Source of the DNA: CAVREM01 sp963728825
Lineage (GTDB): Bacteria > Acidobacteriota > Vicinamibacteria > Vicinamibacterales > CAVVIG01
Length of the DNA: 64,000 nt
Assembly (NCBI GenBank): GCA_963728825.1
Contig: CAVSLA010000003.1
Coordinates: forward strand, 62,001 to 126,000
Reading direction: 5' to 3'
Made by a program: the position numbers and the translations under genes. How positions within the stretch are numbered: position 1 is the first letter of the stretch; each line of letters begins with the position of its first letter. Under the pieces are notes generated by a model. That model did no database searches and was not told the DNA's origin. It was given only the letters and a program-made list of their open reading frames with translations. Shown in pieces: positions 40,590-50,048 of the stretch.

Positions 40590-42416
40590 TTACTGCTCCG
40601 ACGTCAGGACGTCCGTGCCCCAGATGATCTCGTCGTTGCCGGACGTGCCCCAGATGATCTCGTCGCCGCTCGGATCGTGAATCGTCGTGCCCCAGATGAT
40701 CTCGTCGTTGGTGCCCCAGATGATCTCGTCATTGGTGCCCCAGATGATCTCGTCGTTCGCGGCCCAGGTCGCGACCTCACCCCACAGCAGGTAGTTGCGC
40801 GGCAGCGACGCGAGCGGATTCAGCAGGCCGGCCAGGTTCAGGTCGCCGAACCTGATCCCCGACGGATTGGACCAGAGCCGCGACAGGTCGAGCAGCGACA
40901 GCAGCCTGAGGCCCGAGCCTTCGTAGACACGATGTGCCATCGTGCCGGCGTCCCAGAAGAAGGCGCCGCCCGTTCCGCCGAGCAGCCCGGACAAGAGGCT
41001 CGTCAGCGAGTTGACGAGCGACGACAGGCCTTTCGCGGCGATCTGCCGCGACGCCCAGATGTTGAGCGAGCCGGCGCCGGCGCCCATCAGCCCGCCGTCG
41101 GCGATCGGCGTCGCGCCCGACTGCAGCGCCGCCTTGACATGTGCCGTCGTCAGACTCGGCGTCCCCTGCAGCAGCAGCGCGGCCGCGGCGCTGACGATCG
41201 GCGTCGACATGCTGGTGCCGCTCAAGTGCATGTAGGCGTTGTTGCCGACGCCGGCGCGGTGCAGCAGGGGGTAGGTGGACGGTAGATATGAACCGAGAGC
41301 CTCGAGCGAAACCACGCGCGAGCCGGGCGCCACCAGATCGGGCTTGACCGCGAAGTCGAACTTCGTCGGTCCTCGCGAGCTGTAATTCGCCACGACGTCG
41401 TCATTGCGCGAGTTGGTGCCCTTCGTGTCGGTGGCGCCGACCGTAATCGCGTACGGCGAGTTTCCTGGCGACGTGATGCCGCCGAGGATCGGCACGCCGG
41501 TGTCGGTCTGGCCGGAGTTGCCGGCCGCGGCGACCACGACGATGCCCGATGCCACCGCGCGGCGCACGGCTTCGCACAACGGATCGGTTGCCGCCGGCTC
41601 CATCACCGCATGGCCGAGCGACAGGTTGATGACGCGAATGTTGTAGCGGCTGCGGTTGGCGATGGTCCAATTGATTCCGGCGATGACGTCGCTCGTATAG
41701 CCCGAGCCGTTCTTGCCGAGCACGCGCACGTTGATCAGGTGAACACCCGGCGCGACACCACTCGGATACAGACTCGTCGTCGAGGTCCGGACGCCGGCGA
41801 TGATGCCGGCGACGTGCGTGCCGTGGCCGTAGGCGTCGGCGGTCGACGGATCGCCGGCAATCATGCTGACGCTTGCGACGACCTTGCCCTTGAGCGCGTT
41901 GTGAACGGTGATACCGGAGTCGATGATGGCCACACCGACGCCTTGACCGGTCACGCCGGGGATGCCGCCGAGGAGGCCCAGGAGCCCCCCGCTGCCCGCC
42001 CACGTGAGATCGGCGGCGGTCGTTTTCACGGCGACAGCCATCGATGGACGGACGAGGGGGTCGCCCGACAGATGATCGATGACGCGGTCGGCCGCGAGCC
42101 GCGACAGCTGACGTCCGTCCGCCCGCAGCACAGCGCCGTCCTCGAGCCACCGCACCACGGACACGCCGTGGCGACGAGCGACCGCGTCGATTTCGTCGCG
42201 CGTGCCGTGCACGATGACGCGCGTGCGCTCGGCGGCGCGGCGTCCTTCGTGGAACAGCAGATCGGTCGACAATCGCGCGCGATGCTGCGCACCGACGCCC
42301 GGGCCGGCAACGATCGCCGTGAGTACCAGCGCCACACTGAACAACCACCGCAGGCGCACCCGGCTGCGGTTTTCGACAGGCTTCCGATGACAGGCCATGA
42401 CAGACACCATCCGCAT
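40590..42416 (-). CDS. secreted subtilisin-like serine protease (S8) with NDEIIWGT repeats
   Basis: A 608-residue S8 peptidase. Signal peptide at about 20-43 (WLFSVALVLTAIVAGPGVGA), an inhibitor-I9-like propeptide (TRVIVHGTRDEIDAVARRHG) and the catalytic domain with D166 (VAIIDSGITVHN), H198 (AYGHGTHVAGIIAG), oxyanion N300 (VAAAGNSGQ) and S402 (HLSGTSMSTPIVSAAAALLL). After residue 430 comes a linker and a C-terminal tail with five copies of (N)DEIIWGT, three of them directly adjacent. The tail resembles those of other acidobacterial subtilases and might be a sorting or surface-binding element. It is divergent from the M16 protease gene. Confidence 0.9.
   Translation of the reverse strand: MRMVSVMACHRKPVENRSRVRLRWLFSVALVLTAIVAGPGVGAQHRARLSTDLLFHEGRRAAERTRVIVHGTRDEIDAVARRHGVSVVRWLEDGAVLRADGRQLSRLAADRVIDHLSGDPLVRPSMAVAVKTTAADLTWAGSGGLLGLLGGIPGVTGQGVGVAIIDSGITVHNALKGKVVASVSMIAGDPSTADAYGHGTHVAGIIAGVRTSTTSLYPSGVAPGVHLINVRVLGKNGSGYTSDVIAGINWTIANRSRYNIRVINLSLGHAVMEPAATDPLCEAVRRAVASGIVVVAAAGNSGQTDTGVPILGGITSPGNSPYAITVGATDTKGTNSRNDDVVANYSSRGPTKFDFAVKPDLVAPGSRVVSLEALGSYLPSTYPLLHRAGVGNNAYMHLSGTSMSTPIVSAAAALLLQGTPSLTTAHVKAALQSGATPIADGGLMGAGAGSLNIWASRQIAAKGLSSLVNSLTSLLSGLLGGTGGAFFWDAGTMAHRVYEGSGLRLLSLLDLSRLWSNPSGIRFGDLNLAGLLNPLASLPRNYLLWGEVATWAANDEIIWGTNDEIIWGTNDEIIWGTTIHDPSGDEIIWGTSGNDEIIWGTDVLTSEQ
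40615..40758. repeat. 24-bp coding repeats of the NDEIIWGT tail
   Basis: Five copies of GTGCCCCAGATGATCTCGTC (reverse strand of the coding unit) start at 40615, 40645, 40687, 40711 and 40735. The last three are directly tandem at 24-bp spacing and nearly identical in DNA, which indicates recent duplication or conversion. Confidence 0.9.
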
Positions 42417-42490
42417 GAAAAAGAGTCGCTCTACCGTTGAGCAACTTCACGGCCAGTGGATGAGTCGTGACGAAGATCGTGTAGGACTTT

Positions 42491-42530
42491 TGCTGACAGT
42501 GAGTTACTGCGACGTACAGAACTGTCAGCA
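42491..42530. promoter_or_regulatory. perfect 10-bp inverted repeat between two protease genes
   Basis: TGCTGACAGT (42491-42500) and ACTGTCAGCA (42521-42530) with a 20-bp spacer, i.e. 30 bp centre to centre (about three helical turns). It stands in the 270-bp AT-richer gap between the divergent S8 and M16 genes, so it may be an operator or a 5' UTR hairpin. Confidence 0.5.
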
Positions 42531-42685
42531 GGACGAAGTAGTAGAATTTTGGGACACGACCGAACGGCCGCGCCAGGTACTCTTTCGTAAGTGATTATCT
42601 ATCTACAACTTTGCATGCGAACGTCGAGCATGTGTCGTTTCAGGCCACCTTTTCAGAAACGAGACGACGTAATATCCGGGCATCT

Positions 42686-45523
42686 ATGCGCAATATCGCA
42701 AACTCTTTCGTCATCGGCTTCCTGGCACTCATCCTGACCGGCGTGACGTTCGCGCAGGCGCCGCAGCCCGCCGCGACGTTCAACCTGCAGGACACGATTC
42801 CGTTCGACACGGTCGTGCGCCGCGGCACCCTCCCGAACGGCTTCACCTACTTCATCCGGCGGAATGCTCGGCCTGAAAAAAGAGTCGCGCTGCGCCTGGC
42901 GGTGAAGGCCGGATCGCTCCACGAAGCCGACGATCAGCTCGGCCTCGCGCATCTCATCGAACACATGGCGTTCAACGGCAGCGCCCACTTCAAGCCGGGT
43001 GAGCTCATCTCGTATTTCGAGTCGACCGGTGCGCGGCTGGGTCCGCATGTCAACGCTTACACGAGCTTCGACGAGACGGTCTACATGCTCGAGCTGCCGA
43101 CTGACAAGCCTGAGATCGTCACGAGAGGATTCGACGCGCTGTCTGACTTCGCGGGCGGACTTACCCTCGACCCCGGCCAGATTGATAAAGAGCGGGGCGT
43201 GGTGATCGAAGAGTGGCGCGGCCGGCTGGGCGCGGGTCAGCGGATTCAGGACAAGCAGCTGCCGCTGATGTTCTATCGCTCGCGATACGCGGACCGGCTG
43301 CCGATCGGCAAGCCGGAGATCCTGCGCACCGCGCCGGCCGCCAGGCTCCGGGCGTTCTATGACACCTGGTACCGGCCCGAGCGGATGGCGATTGTCGTGG
43401 TCGGCGACATCGATCCGCAGCAGATCGAGCAGACGATCCGTGCTGCCTTCAACCCGTTGAAGGCGCGTGGCGCCGCGGAGCAGCCGCCGAACGCCCAGGT
43501 TCCGCTCCACTCCGAGCTGCTCGTCAACGTCGCCACCGACCCCGAGCTCACGAGCTCGAGCGTCCGGCTGGTCAGCAAGCAGCCGGCTGACAGCCAGAGC
43601 CGCGTCGGCGACTATCGCCGCAATCTCGTCGAGCGGCTGTTCGCCGACATGCTCAACGATCGATTTGCCGAACTCGCCCGGAAGCCCGACGCCAGGTTCC
43701 TCGGCGCCGGCGGTGGCGGCGGCCTGCTGACGCCGACCGTTCAGACCTTCTCGCTCAGCGCTCGGGTACCCGACGGTGGGCTGATCGACGGCCTCAACGT
43801 GCTGGAGATTGAAGCACGGCGCGTGCGCGAACACGGTTTCAACCAGTCGGAGCTCGATCGGAACAAGCGCGAGATGGCGGCGTATTACGAGCAGGCGTTC
43901 AACGAGCGGGACAAGAGCGAGAGCGGCGGTTTCGCCGACGAGTACGTGCGCCACTTCCTCGAGGGCGAGCCGGCGCCGGGCATCGACTACGAGTACCGGC
44001 TCGTGCAGAGCGTCCTGCCCGGCATCTCGTTGCAGGAGGTCACGACCCTCGCCCGCTCCCGACTTTCGGATCAGAGCCGCGTCGTGCTGGCCGTGCAGCC
44101 GGAAAAGCCGAACCTGCCGCCTCCGGCAGAGGATGCCCTGCGCAGCGCCATCACCGCGGCCGGTAAAGTCGCGGTCACGCCGTGGAGCGACACGACGACG
44201 ACGCGCGCGCTGGTCGAGAATCTGCCGGCGCCGGCGCGGGTCGAATCACGCCGCGAGCTGGCCAACGTCGGCGTCACGATCGTGCGCTTTGCCAACGGCG
44301 TCGAAGCCTGGCTGAAACCGACCGACTTCAAGAACGATCAGGTGGTGTTTACGATGTACTCGCTCGGCGGCGCGTCGCTCGCTGCCCGCAACGAGTTCGC
44401 CGACGCATCGCTCGCGTCGGGCTATGTCGGCTTTTCAGGCGCAGGCGGGCTGAAGGCGCTCGACCTGCAGCGGCTGCTGGCCGGCAAGCTCGCGTCCGCC
44501 TCGCCGTTCATTTCAGGTTCAACGCACGGCATCAACGGCTCCGCCGCACCCGCCGAACTCGAGACGGCGCTGCAACTGCTCTATCAGTTCGTGGTGGCGC
44601 CGGGTGACGACCCCGAGGCGTTTGCCCTGATGAAGCGCCAGCTCGAGGCATCGGTCGCGAATCGCGGACGCAGCCCGGGCCAGGTGTTCGGCGAACGGAT
44701 CGAACAGATCAACTCGTCGAATCACTACTCGGCGGAGCCCCTCACAGAGGAGCGGATTGCCGCGCTCGATCGCGCGAGAATGCTCGCCTTCTATCGCGCC
44801 CGCTTTGCCAACGCCGCGGACTTCACGTTTTTCATGGTGGGAACCTTCAGCGTCGACACGGCCATCCCGCTGCTGGCGCGGTACGTCGGCTCGTTGCCCT
44901 CGACCGGCAAGCGCACGGCTGAATTCAAGGATCTCGGTGTCCGCTTCCCGAGCAAGGTGATCACCGATCGCGTCGAGAAGGGACGCGAGCCACAGAGCCG
45001 GACGCTCTTGAGTTTCTACGCCGACCCGTCGCCGGATCCCGTCGAGCAGGAACGCATCGGCGCGGCGACGACCGTGCTCGAAATTGCGCTGCGCGACATC
45101 CTGCGTGAAGAGCTCGGCCAGACCTATACCGTGTCCGTCGGGCTGGCGCAGTCGCTGCCGCAGCGGGGGGACGGCCATATCCAGGTGAACTTCGGTGCCG
45201 CACCCGAAAACATCCAGGGGATGACCGATCGCGTGATCAAGGAGATCCGCCGTCTCCAGGACGAGGGGCCGTCGGAAGACTTGACCTCACGCGCCAAGGA
45301 ATCCGCCCGTCGCGGCTACGAGACGGCGCTTCGTCAGAATCCGTACTGGATGCAGCGGCTTCGCTCGGTGCATATGCTCGGCCGCGACCCGGCGGAGATC
45401 CTGACGCGGGTCGAGCGGATCAACGCCGTTACGCCGGCCGTTGTTCAGGAAACGTTCAAGAAGTACTTCCCGATCGACCGTCATACGGTCATCACGCTCC
45501 TGCCGGAGCCGGCCCAGCAATAG
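42686..45523 (+). CDS. secreted M16 zinc peptidase (pitrilysin family)
   Basis: A 945-residue protein with a signal peptide (SFVIGFLALILTGVTFAQ). It has four homologous half-domains as in PqqL-like M16 peptidases: the first carries the inverted zinc motif HLIEH at 89-93 (GLAHLIEHMAFNGSAHF) and the third ligand in GVVIEEWRGRLG; later parts have YRPERMAIVVVGDIDPQQIE, FSLSARVPDG, FFMVGTFSVDTAIPLLARYV and EELGQTYTVSVGL. It degrades peptides in the periplasm or at the cell surface. The ATG at 42686 gives the signal peptide; the longer frame from 42611 has none. A possible terminator follows (45531-45572). Confidence 0.9.
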   Translation: MRNIANSFVIGFLALILTGVTFAQAPQPAATFNLQDTIPFDTVVRRGTLPNGFTYFIRRNARPEKRVALRLAVKAGSLHEADDQLGLAHLIEHMAFNGSAHFKPGELISYFESTGARLGPHVNAYTSFDETVYMLELPTDKPEIVTRGFDALSDFAGGLTLDPGQIDKERGVVIEEWRGRLGAGQRIQDKQLPLMFYRSRYADRLPIGKPEILRTAPAARLRAFYDTWYRPERMAIVVVGDIDPQQIEQTIRAAFNPLKARGAAEQPPNAQVPLHSELLVNVATDPELTSSSVRLVSKQPADSQSRVGDYRRNLVERLFADMLNDRFAELARKPDARFLGAGGGGGLLTPTVQTFSLSARVPDGGLIDGLNVLEIEARRVREHGFNQSELDRNKREMAAYYEQAFNERDKSESGGFADEYVRHFLEGEPAPGIDYEYRLVQSVLPGISLQEVTTLARSRLSDQSRVVLAVQPEKPNLPPPAEDALRSAITAAGKVAVTPWSDTTTTRALVENLPAPARVESRRELANVGVTIVRFANGVEAWLKPTDFKNDQVVFTMYSLGGASLAARNEFADASLASGYVGFSGAGGLKALDLQRLLAGKLASASPFISGSTHGINGSAAPAELETALQLLYQFVVAPGDDPEAFALMKRQLEASVANRGRSPGQVFGERIEQINSSNHYSAEPLTEERIAALDRARMLAFYRARFANAADFTFFMVGTFSVDTAIPLLARYVGSLPSTGKRTAEFKDLGVRFPSKVITDRVEKGREPQSRTLLSFYADPSPDPVEQERIGAATTVLEIALRDILREELGQTYTVSVGLAQSLPQRGDGHIQVNFGAAPENIQGMTDRVIKEIRRLQDEGPSEDLTSRAKESARRGYETALRQNPYWMQRLRSVHMLGRDPAEILTRVERINAVTPAVVQETFKKYFPIDRHTVITLLPEPAQQ

Positions 45524-45530
45524 GGCGATT

Positions 45531-45572
45531 CGAGGCGGCCGTCGACCGTCGCGCATGACGACAGCCGCCTCG
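45531..45572 (+). terminator. possible terminator hairpin after the M16 gene
   Basis: CGAGGCGGC (45531-45539) and GCCGCCTCG (45564-45572), 24-nt loop that can fold further. No T-tract follows, so it may be only a 3' end stabiliser. Confidence 0.35.
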
Positions 45573-45636
45573 CGACAATCCCGACGGCGTTCGAGCACCA
45601 AACCTTCGGCGCGCAAAATCCGTCAAACGCACTATT

Positions 45637-48087
45637 GTGCGAATCAGCCGATGGCTCGAAGAACTCCGGCATGACGTAAGGTTTGCAATCCGGCAGCTGA
45701 AAAGCTCGCCCGCCTTCACGGTCGTCGCCGTTTTCACGCTTGCGCTCGGCCTCGGCGCCAACAGCGCCATTTTCGCGCTGGTCGACGCGACGCTGCTTCG
45801 TCCACTCCCCTTCAGCGACCCGGATCGCCTCGTGATGGTCTGGGACCGGACCGCCACGACGCCTCAGGGCCCGGTGTCACCGCTCAATCTCGCCGACTGG
45901 AACGAACAGAATCAAACCTTCGAAGCGATCGCCGGCTTCATCCCCAATGTCGGCGGCATGGTGATGAACGGCGCAGATGGCACGGCCGAAACCGTGCCGC
46001 GTCAATGGGTCAGCGCCGGCATCTTCGACGTGCTCGGCGTCCGCGCCGTGGCCGGCCGCACGTTTCTACCTTCCGACGAACGCAGCCGCGCCAGCGTCGT
46101 CGTTCTCAGCGACACATTCTGGGAGACACGGTTCAATCGGGATCCGACCGTGATCGATCGCGTCATCCGCCTCGACGGCGAGCCCTACACGATCATCGGC
46201 GTCGTGCCTGACGAGTTCCAGCTGGTGGGCAGGAGCAGCATCTGGGCACTGGTGTCGTTCGATCGCAACCCGGCGCTGCGGGGTGTCTACATCTTTCGGG
46301 CGATCGGGCGGCTGAAGCCGGACGTCAGCCTCGAAGCCGCCGCCTCGGACATGTCAGGAGTCGCTGAAAGAATGGCCCGCGAGTTCCCGGCGACGAACAA
46401 GGGTCGCGGCGTCGCTCTCGAACCGATGCACGACGCGCTGATCGGGAGCGAGCTCCGCCTGACCTCCATGCTGTTCCTCGGTGTCGTCGGCTTTGTGCTC
46501 CTCATCTGCTGCGCCAACGTTGCCAACTTGTTGCTGGCGCGCGCGACTGTTCGCACGCGCGAGCTGGCCATCCGATCGGCCCTCGGCGCCGGACGGCGCC
46601 GGGTCATCCGTCAGCTCGTGACGGAGAGCCTCGTCCTCGCCGCCATCGGCGGCGTGATGGGCCTCGGTATCGGAGCACTGATCCTGAACGTGGCGCCGGC
46701 GTTGATCCCACAGGGTCTCCTGCCGGGAGCGGTGACGCTCGCGTTCGACATGCGCGTGGCGGCATTCTGCGCGTGCGCCGCGCTCAGTGTGGGGTTGCTG
46801 TTCGGGCTGGCGCCGGCCTGGCAGGCGACCGAGTTCTCGTCGGCACATGTCATCGCGTCGGACAGCCGGACGGCGACCGGACGGGGCGGGACCCTTCGCA
46901 GCCTGCTGGTGGTGGGCGAGGTGGCAACCGCGGTCCTCCTGTTGTTCGGCGCCGGCCTGTTGCTGCGGACGCTGATCGCCGTGGAGAACGTCGAACGCGG
47001 CTATCGCGCCGAGAGCGTGTTGACGATGATCGTGGACCCGCTGGGTTCGAAATACCCGACGCCCACCTCGCTCCTGCAGTTCTTCGATGACGTCGAGCAG
47101 GAGGTCATGGGGCTGCCGGGAGTTCGGAGCATCGCCTGGGCAAGCACATTGCCGATGGGCCCCTCCTCTGCCGGCCGGTCCTTTTTCGAGATCGCGGGCG
47201 ATCCGCCGGCCGACGAAGGCAGACGTCCGACGGCCGACTATCAGGTCGTGAGCCCGGGCTACTTCAGGACCCTCGATCTGCCGCTCGTGGCCGGACGGGG
47301 CTTCGACAAGCGCGATACCGGCGACAGTACGCCGGTGTGCATCGTCAATGAAGCGTTCGTTCGCGGTTATCTGAATGGACGTTCGCCGATTGGCATGCGG
47401 GTCGCCGTTCGTCCGACATCGGCCCAGGTCAAGCCCGTGGTCAGAGAAATTGTCGGTGTCGCGCGGCAGGTACGGGGCCGGCCGGATGAGACAGAGGATC
47501 TCGTTCAGGTTTATGCGCCAATCGCTCAGGACCCGCTTGGCGATATTTTCATGGTGGTGGCCCCGGTTTCGGGACGGGCCGACACGCTCACCGCGTCCGT
47601 CAGCGCCGCCATCGGACGCGTCGACACCGAACAGCTGGTCAGCGTCAGGAATGTGATGACGCTCGGCGACGTGGCATGGGACGCCACCTCGCGCCATCGG
47701 TTCCGTGCGGTGCTGGTGGTCGCGTTCGCAGCCCTGGCGCTGCTGCTGGCGATGGTGGGCGTTTTCGGGGTCCTCGCCTACTCCGTGCAGCAGCGTATGC
47801 GGGATATCGGCGTACGAAGAGCGCTCGGTGCGACCCGGCGCGACGTGTTCCGTCTCGTCCTGGGGAGCGCCGTGCCCGTGATCGCGGCCGGGGCCGTGAT
47901 CGGGCTGGTCCTCTCTGCCGTCCTGGGACGCCTGCTGGGCACGGTGCTGTTTGGCGTTCGTCCCCTGGACCCGGTCACGTTCGCGGCCGTGATGGTCGTG
48001 CTCGGCCTGACGGCCGCCGGGTCGATGGTGGGTCCGGCCTGGCGTGCAACGCGTATCGATCCTGCCGCTGCCTTGCGGGGCGACTGA
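45637..48087 (+). CDS. ADOP-type ABC permease (MacB_PCD/FtsX duplicated)
   Basis: An 816-residue duplicated permease beginning LRHDVRFAIRQLKSSPAFTV and VAVFTLALGLGANSAIFALV. The first FtsX module contains VLLICCANVANLLLARATVR and ELAIRSALGAGRRRVIRQLV; the second contains LLLAMVGVFGVLAYSVQQRM, DIGVRRALGATRRDVFRLVL and RATRIDPAAALRGD. It lacks the long cytosolic N-terminal segment of the copy at 24529-27216 and has no PadR gene beside it. The frame opens with a GTG at 45637. Function as for the other copy: an exporter or lipoprotein-extraction permease is inferred, and the ATPase partner is not in the window's vicinity. Confidence 0.87.
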   Translation: MRISRWLEELRHDVRFAIRQLKSSPAFTVVAVFTLALGLGANSAIFALVDATLLRPLPFSDPDRLVMVWDRTATTPQGPVSPLNLADWNEQNQTFEAIAGFIPNVGGMVMNGADGTAETVPRQWVSAGIFDVLGVRAVAGRTFLPSDERSRASVVVLSDTFWETRFNRDPTVIDRVIRLDGEPYTIIGVVPDEFQLVGRSSIWALVSFDRNPALRGVYIFRAIGRLKPDVSLEAAASDMSGVAERMAREFPATNKGRGVALEPMHDALIGSELRLTSMLFLGVVGFVLLICCANVANLLLARATVRTRELAIRSALGAGRRRVIRQLVTESLVLAAIGGVMGLGIGALILNVAPALIPQGLLPGAVTLAFDMRVAAFCACAALSVGLLFGLAPAWQATEFSSAHVIASDSRTATGRGGTLRSLLVVGEVATAVLLLFGAGLLLRTLIAVENVERGYRAESVLTMIVDPLGSKYPTPTSLLQFFDDVEQEVMGLPGVRSIAWASTLPMGPSSAGRSFFEIAGDPPADEGRRPTADYQVVSPGYFRTLDLPLVAGRGFDKRDTGDSTPVCIVNEAFVRGYLNGRSPIGMRVAVRPTSAQVKPVVREIVGVARQVRGRPDETEDLVQVYAPIAQDPLGDIFMVVAPVSGRADTLTASVSAAIGRVDTEQLVSVRNVMTLGDVAWDATSRHRFRAVLVVAFAALALLLAMVGVFGVLAYSVQQRMRDIGVRRALGATRRDVFRLVLGSAVPVIAAGAVIGLVLSAVLGRLLGTVLFGVRPLDPVTFAAVMVVLGLTAAGSMVGPAWRATRIDPAAALRGD

Positions 48088-48194
48088 CGTCGTTCGAGCG
48101 CGTCACCTCCCACAGCGGCCAGCCACCACAATCCAGTCCTTGCTCTGGGCCGCGACTTGTGGCTTCATTGAGGCCTTCCACAGCGAGGATTCCA

Positions 48195-49937
48195 ATGCGA
48201 ATGCACGTGCGGCTGCTGACCATGGCGGCGCTGACGCTGACGGCTTCGGTGCTCGTCACCGCCCAATACAAACTGACGGTGAGCCAGGATCGGCTCATCA
48301 ACGCGCAGAACGAGCCGCACAACTGGCTGTTGATGAACAGCGACTACGGCGCCACCCGGTACTCGCGGCTGACGCAGATCAATCGGGACAACGTGAAGAA
48401 CCTGCGGATGGCCTGGGCGATGGCGCTCGGCGGCATGCAGGACGTCGGTCAAAACGGCCCCGAGAACGAGGTCAATCCGCTCATCGACAACGGAATGATG
48501 TACACCACCGACGGGTGGGGCACGGTTTACAAGATCGATGCGAGCAAGCCGGACCAGGGGCAGTTCCTGTGGATCGCAGATGCGGCGGTCCGTCACCAGG
48601 GCAACGCGCCGCGCTCGCGCGGGATCGCCCTGTGGGAGGATCGCGTCTTCGCCAACCTGCCAGACGGACGGGTCATCGCGATCAATCGCGACAACGGCGA
48701 GATCGTGTGGGACAAGGCCGTCGCGACCCGGAACGAGTTCGGCGGGCAGGAGGAGTTTCTGACCGCCCCGCTCGTCGCGGACGGCAAGGTCCTCGTGCAG
48801 AACGGCGCCGGCGACGGCGGCACGCGCGGCTGGGTGGCCGCCCTCGACGCGAAGACGGGCGACGAGCTCTGGCGCTTCTACGTCGTGCCGAAGCCAGGCG
48901 ATCCAGGGAGCGAGACCTGGAAGGATGACCACAACGCCTGGAAGACGGGCGGCGGAGGCATCTGGCAAACCGGCTCCTACGATCCGGCAAGCAAGCTCTA
49001 CATCGTCGGCACCGGCAATCCCTACCCGATCTACGACCCCCAGTTCAGGCCGGGTGACAACCTCTTCACGAACTCGGTGATCGCCCTCAACGTCGACACC
49101 GGCAAGCTCGCCTGGCACTTCCAGTACACGCCGAACGACTCCTGGGACTTCGACGAGGTCGGCGTGCACATGCTCTACGACGTCAAGATCGACGGCGCGG
49201 TGCGGAAGGTCGTCGGCCACTACGCGCGCAACGGCTTCTACTACACGCTCGACCGGACGAACGGCAAATTCATGAAGGCTGAGAAGTACGTCAACGATCT
49301 GAACTGGACCAAGGGCATCAATCCGAAGACCGGCAAGCCGTGGGAGTACGACCCGAAGCTCGACGTACAGATTTACAACCCGGCGGCACGTGCGCTGCGG
49401 GGCGACGGCCCCAAGCGCGCCTGTCCGACCTGGCATGGCGGTATCGCGCATCAACCGCTCGCGTTCAATCCGGTCAAGCAGATCGCGTACGGCGTCGGGA
49501 CCGAAGGGTGCTTCACGCAGAACGGCGCCGCGGTCGCGTCGCTCGGCCCGGGAGGCGGCGTCAACAACAAGGCGAGCGAGCCGCGGAAGTACAGCAGCGA
49601 CCTCTACTACGGGGCCGTCACGGCGTTCGACGCGGGCAGCCACAAGGTGATGGCCAAGGTGTCGACTGACATCGAGATTCGTTCAGGCGTCACCGCCACG
49701 GCCGGCGGGCTGGTGTTCACCGCGCTGCAGGACGGGTGGATCGTCGCCTACAACGACGAGACGCTCGAGGAGTTGTGGCGGTTCAACGTCGGGACGCCGC
49801 TCAAGGGCGCGCCCATGACCTACGCGATCGGGCCGAAGCAGTATGTGGCCGTGCAGTCGAGCGGCCGGCACCTGCACCCGGTGAAGTTCGACAACCTGCA
49901 GAACTCGAGCTATCTGTTCGTCTTTGCGCTGAATTAG
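48195..49937 (+). CDS. PQQ-dependent alcohol dehydrogenase-type quinoprotein, periplasmic
   Basis: A 580-residue eight-bladed propeller with a signal peptide (LLTMAALTLTASVLVTAQ). It oxidises an alcohol or other small substrate with pyrroloquinoline quinone and passes electrons to a cytochrome. Features: NWLLMNSDYGATRYSRLTQI, AINRDNGEIVWDKAVA and AALDAKTGDELWRFYVVP (tryptophan docking motifs), IVGTGNPYPIYD and NDSWDFDEVGVHMLYDVKID, with D318/D320 in a D-x-D arrangement as in lanthanide-dependent enzymes. The adjacent cysteine pair of methanol dehydrogenases is not seen, and no haem domain is fused. AGGA lies 6 nt before the ATG. A separate cytochrome c is encoded at 57609-58154. Confidence 0.85.
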   Translation: MRMHVRLLTMAALTLTASVLVTAQYKLTVSQDRLINAQNEPHNWLLMNSDYGATRYSRLTQINRDNVKNLRMAWAMALGGMQDVGQNGPENEVNPLIDNGMMYTTDGWGTVYKIDASKPDQGQFLWIADAAVRHQGNAPRSRGIALWEDRVFANLPDGRVIAINRDNGEIVWDKAVATRNEFGGQEEFLTAPLVADGKVLVQNGAGDGGTRGWVAALDAKTGDELWRFYVVPKPGDPGSETWKDDHNAWKTGGGGIWQTGSYDPASKLYIVGTGNPYPIYDPQFRPGDNLFTNSVIALNVDTGKLAWHFQYTPNDSWDFDEVGVHMLYDVKIDGAVRKVVGHYARNGFYYTLDRTNGKFMKAEKYVNDLNWTKGINPKTGKPWEYDPKLDVQIYNPAARALRGDGPKRACPTWHGGIAHQPLAFNPVKQIAYGVGTEGCFTQNGAAVASLGPGGGVNNKASEPRKYSSDLYYGAVTAFDAGSHKVMAKVSTDIEIRSGVTATAGGLVFTALQDGWIVAYNDETLEELWRFNVGTPLKGAPMTYAIGPKQYVAVQSSGRHLHPVKFDNLQNSSYLFVFALN

Positions 49938-50048
49938 CCGGCTCGGTCCGTTCTCAACGCGCGCCCGGCGGTATGAGGACGGGGGCGATCAGCGCTGCGA
50001 CTCTCAATACTCCCTCACACCATGTAATAGTCGGCCTCCTCGTGCGTC

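Noticed and set aside
42397..42594. 65-codon plus-strand frame over the start of the S8 gene
   Set aside because: It overlaps the subtilase coding start, has no ribosome binding site and ends within the inverted-repeat region; no recognisable motif.
47676..48194. Upstream extension of the PQQ dehydrogenase frame into the ADOP gene
   Set aside because: The signal peptide and ribosome binding site place the start at 48195; the extension is arginine-rich shadow sequence.
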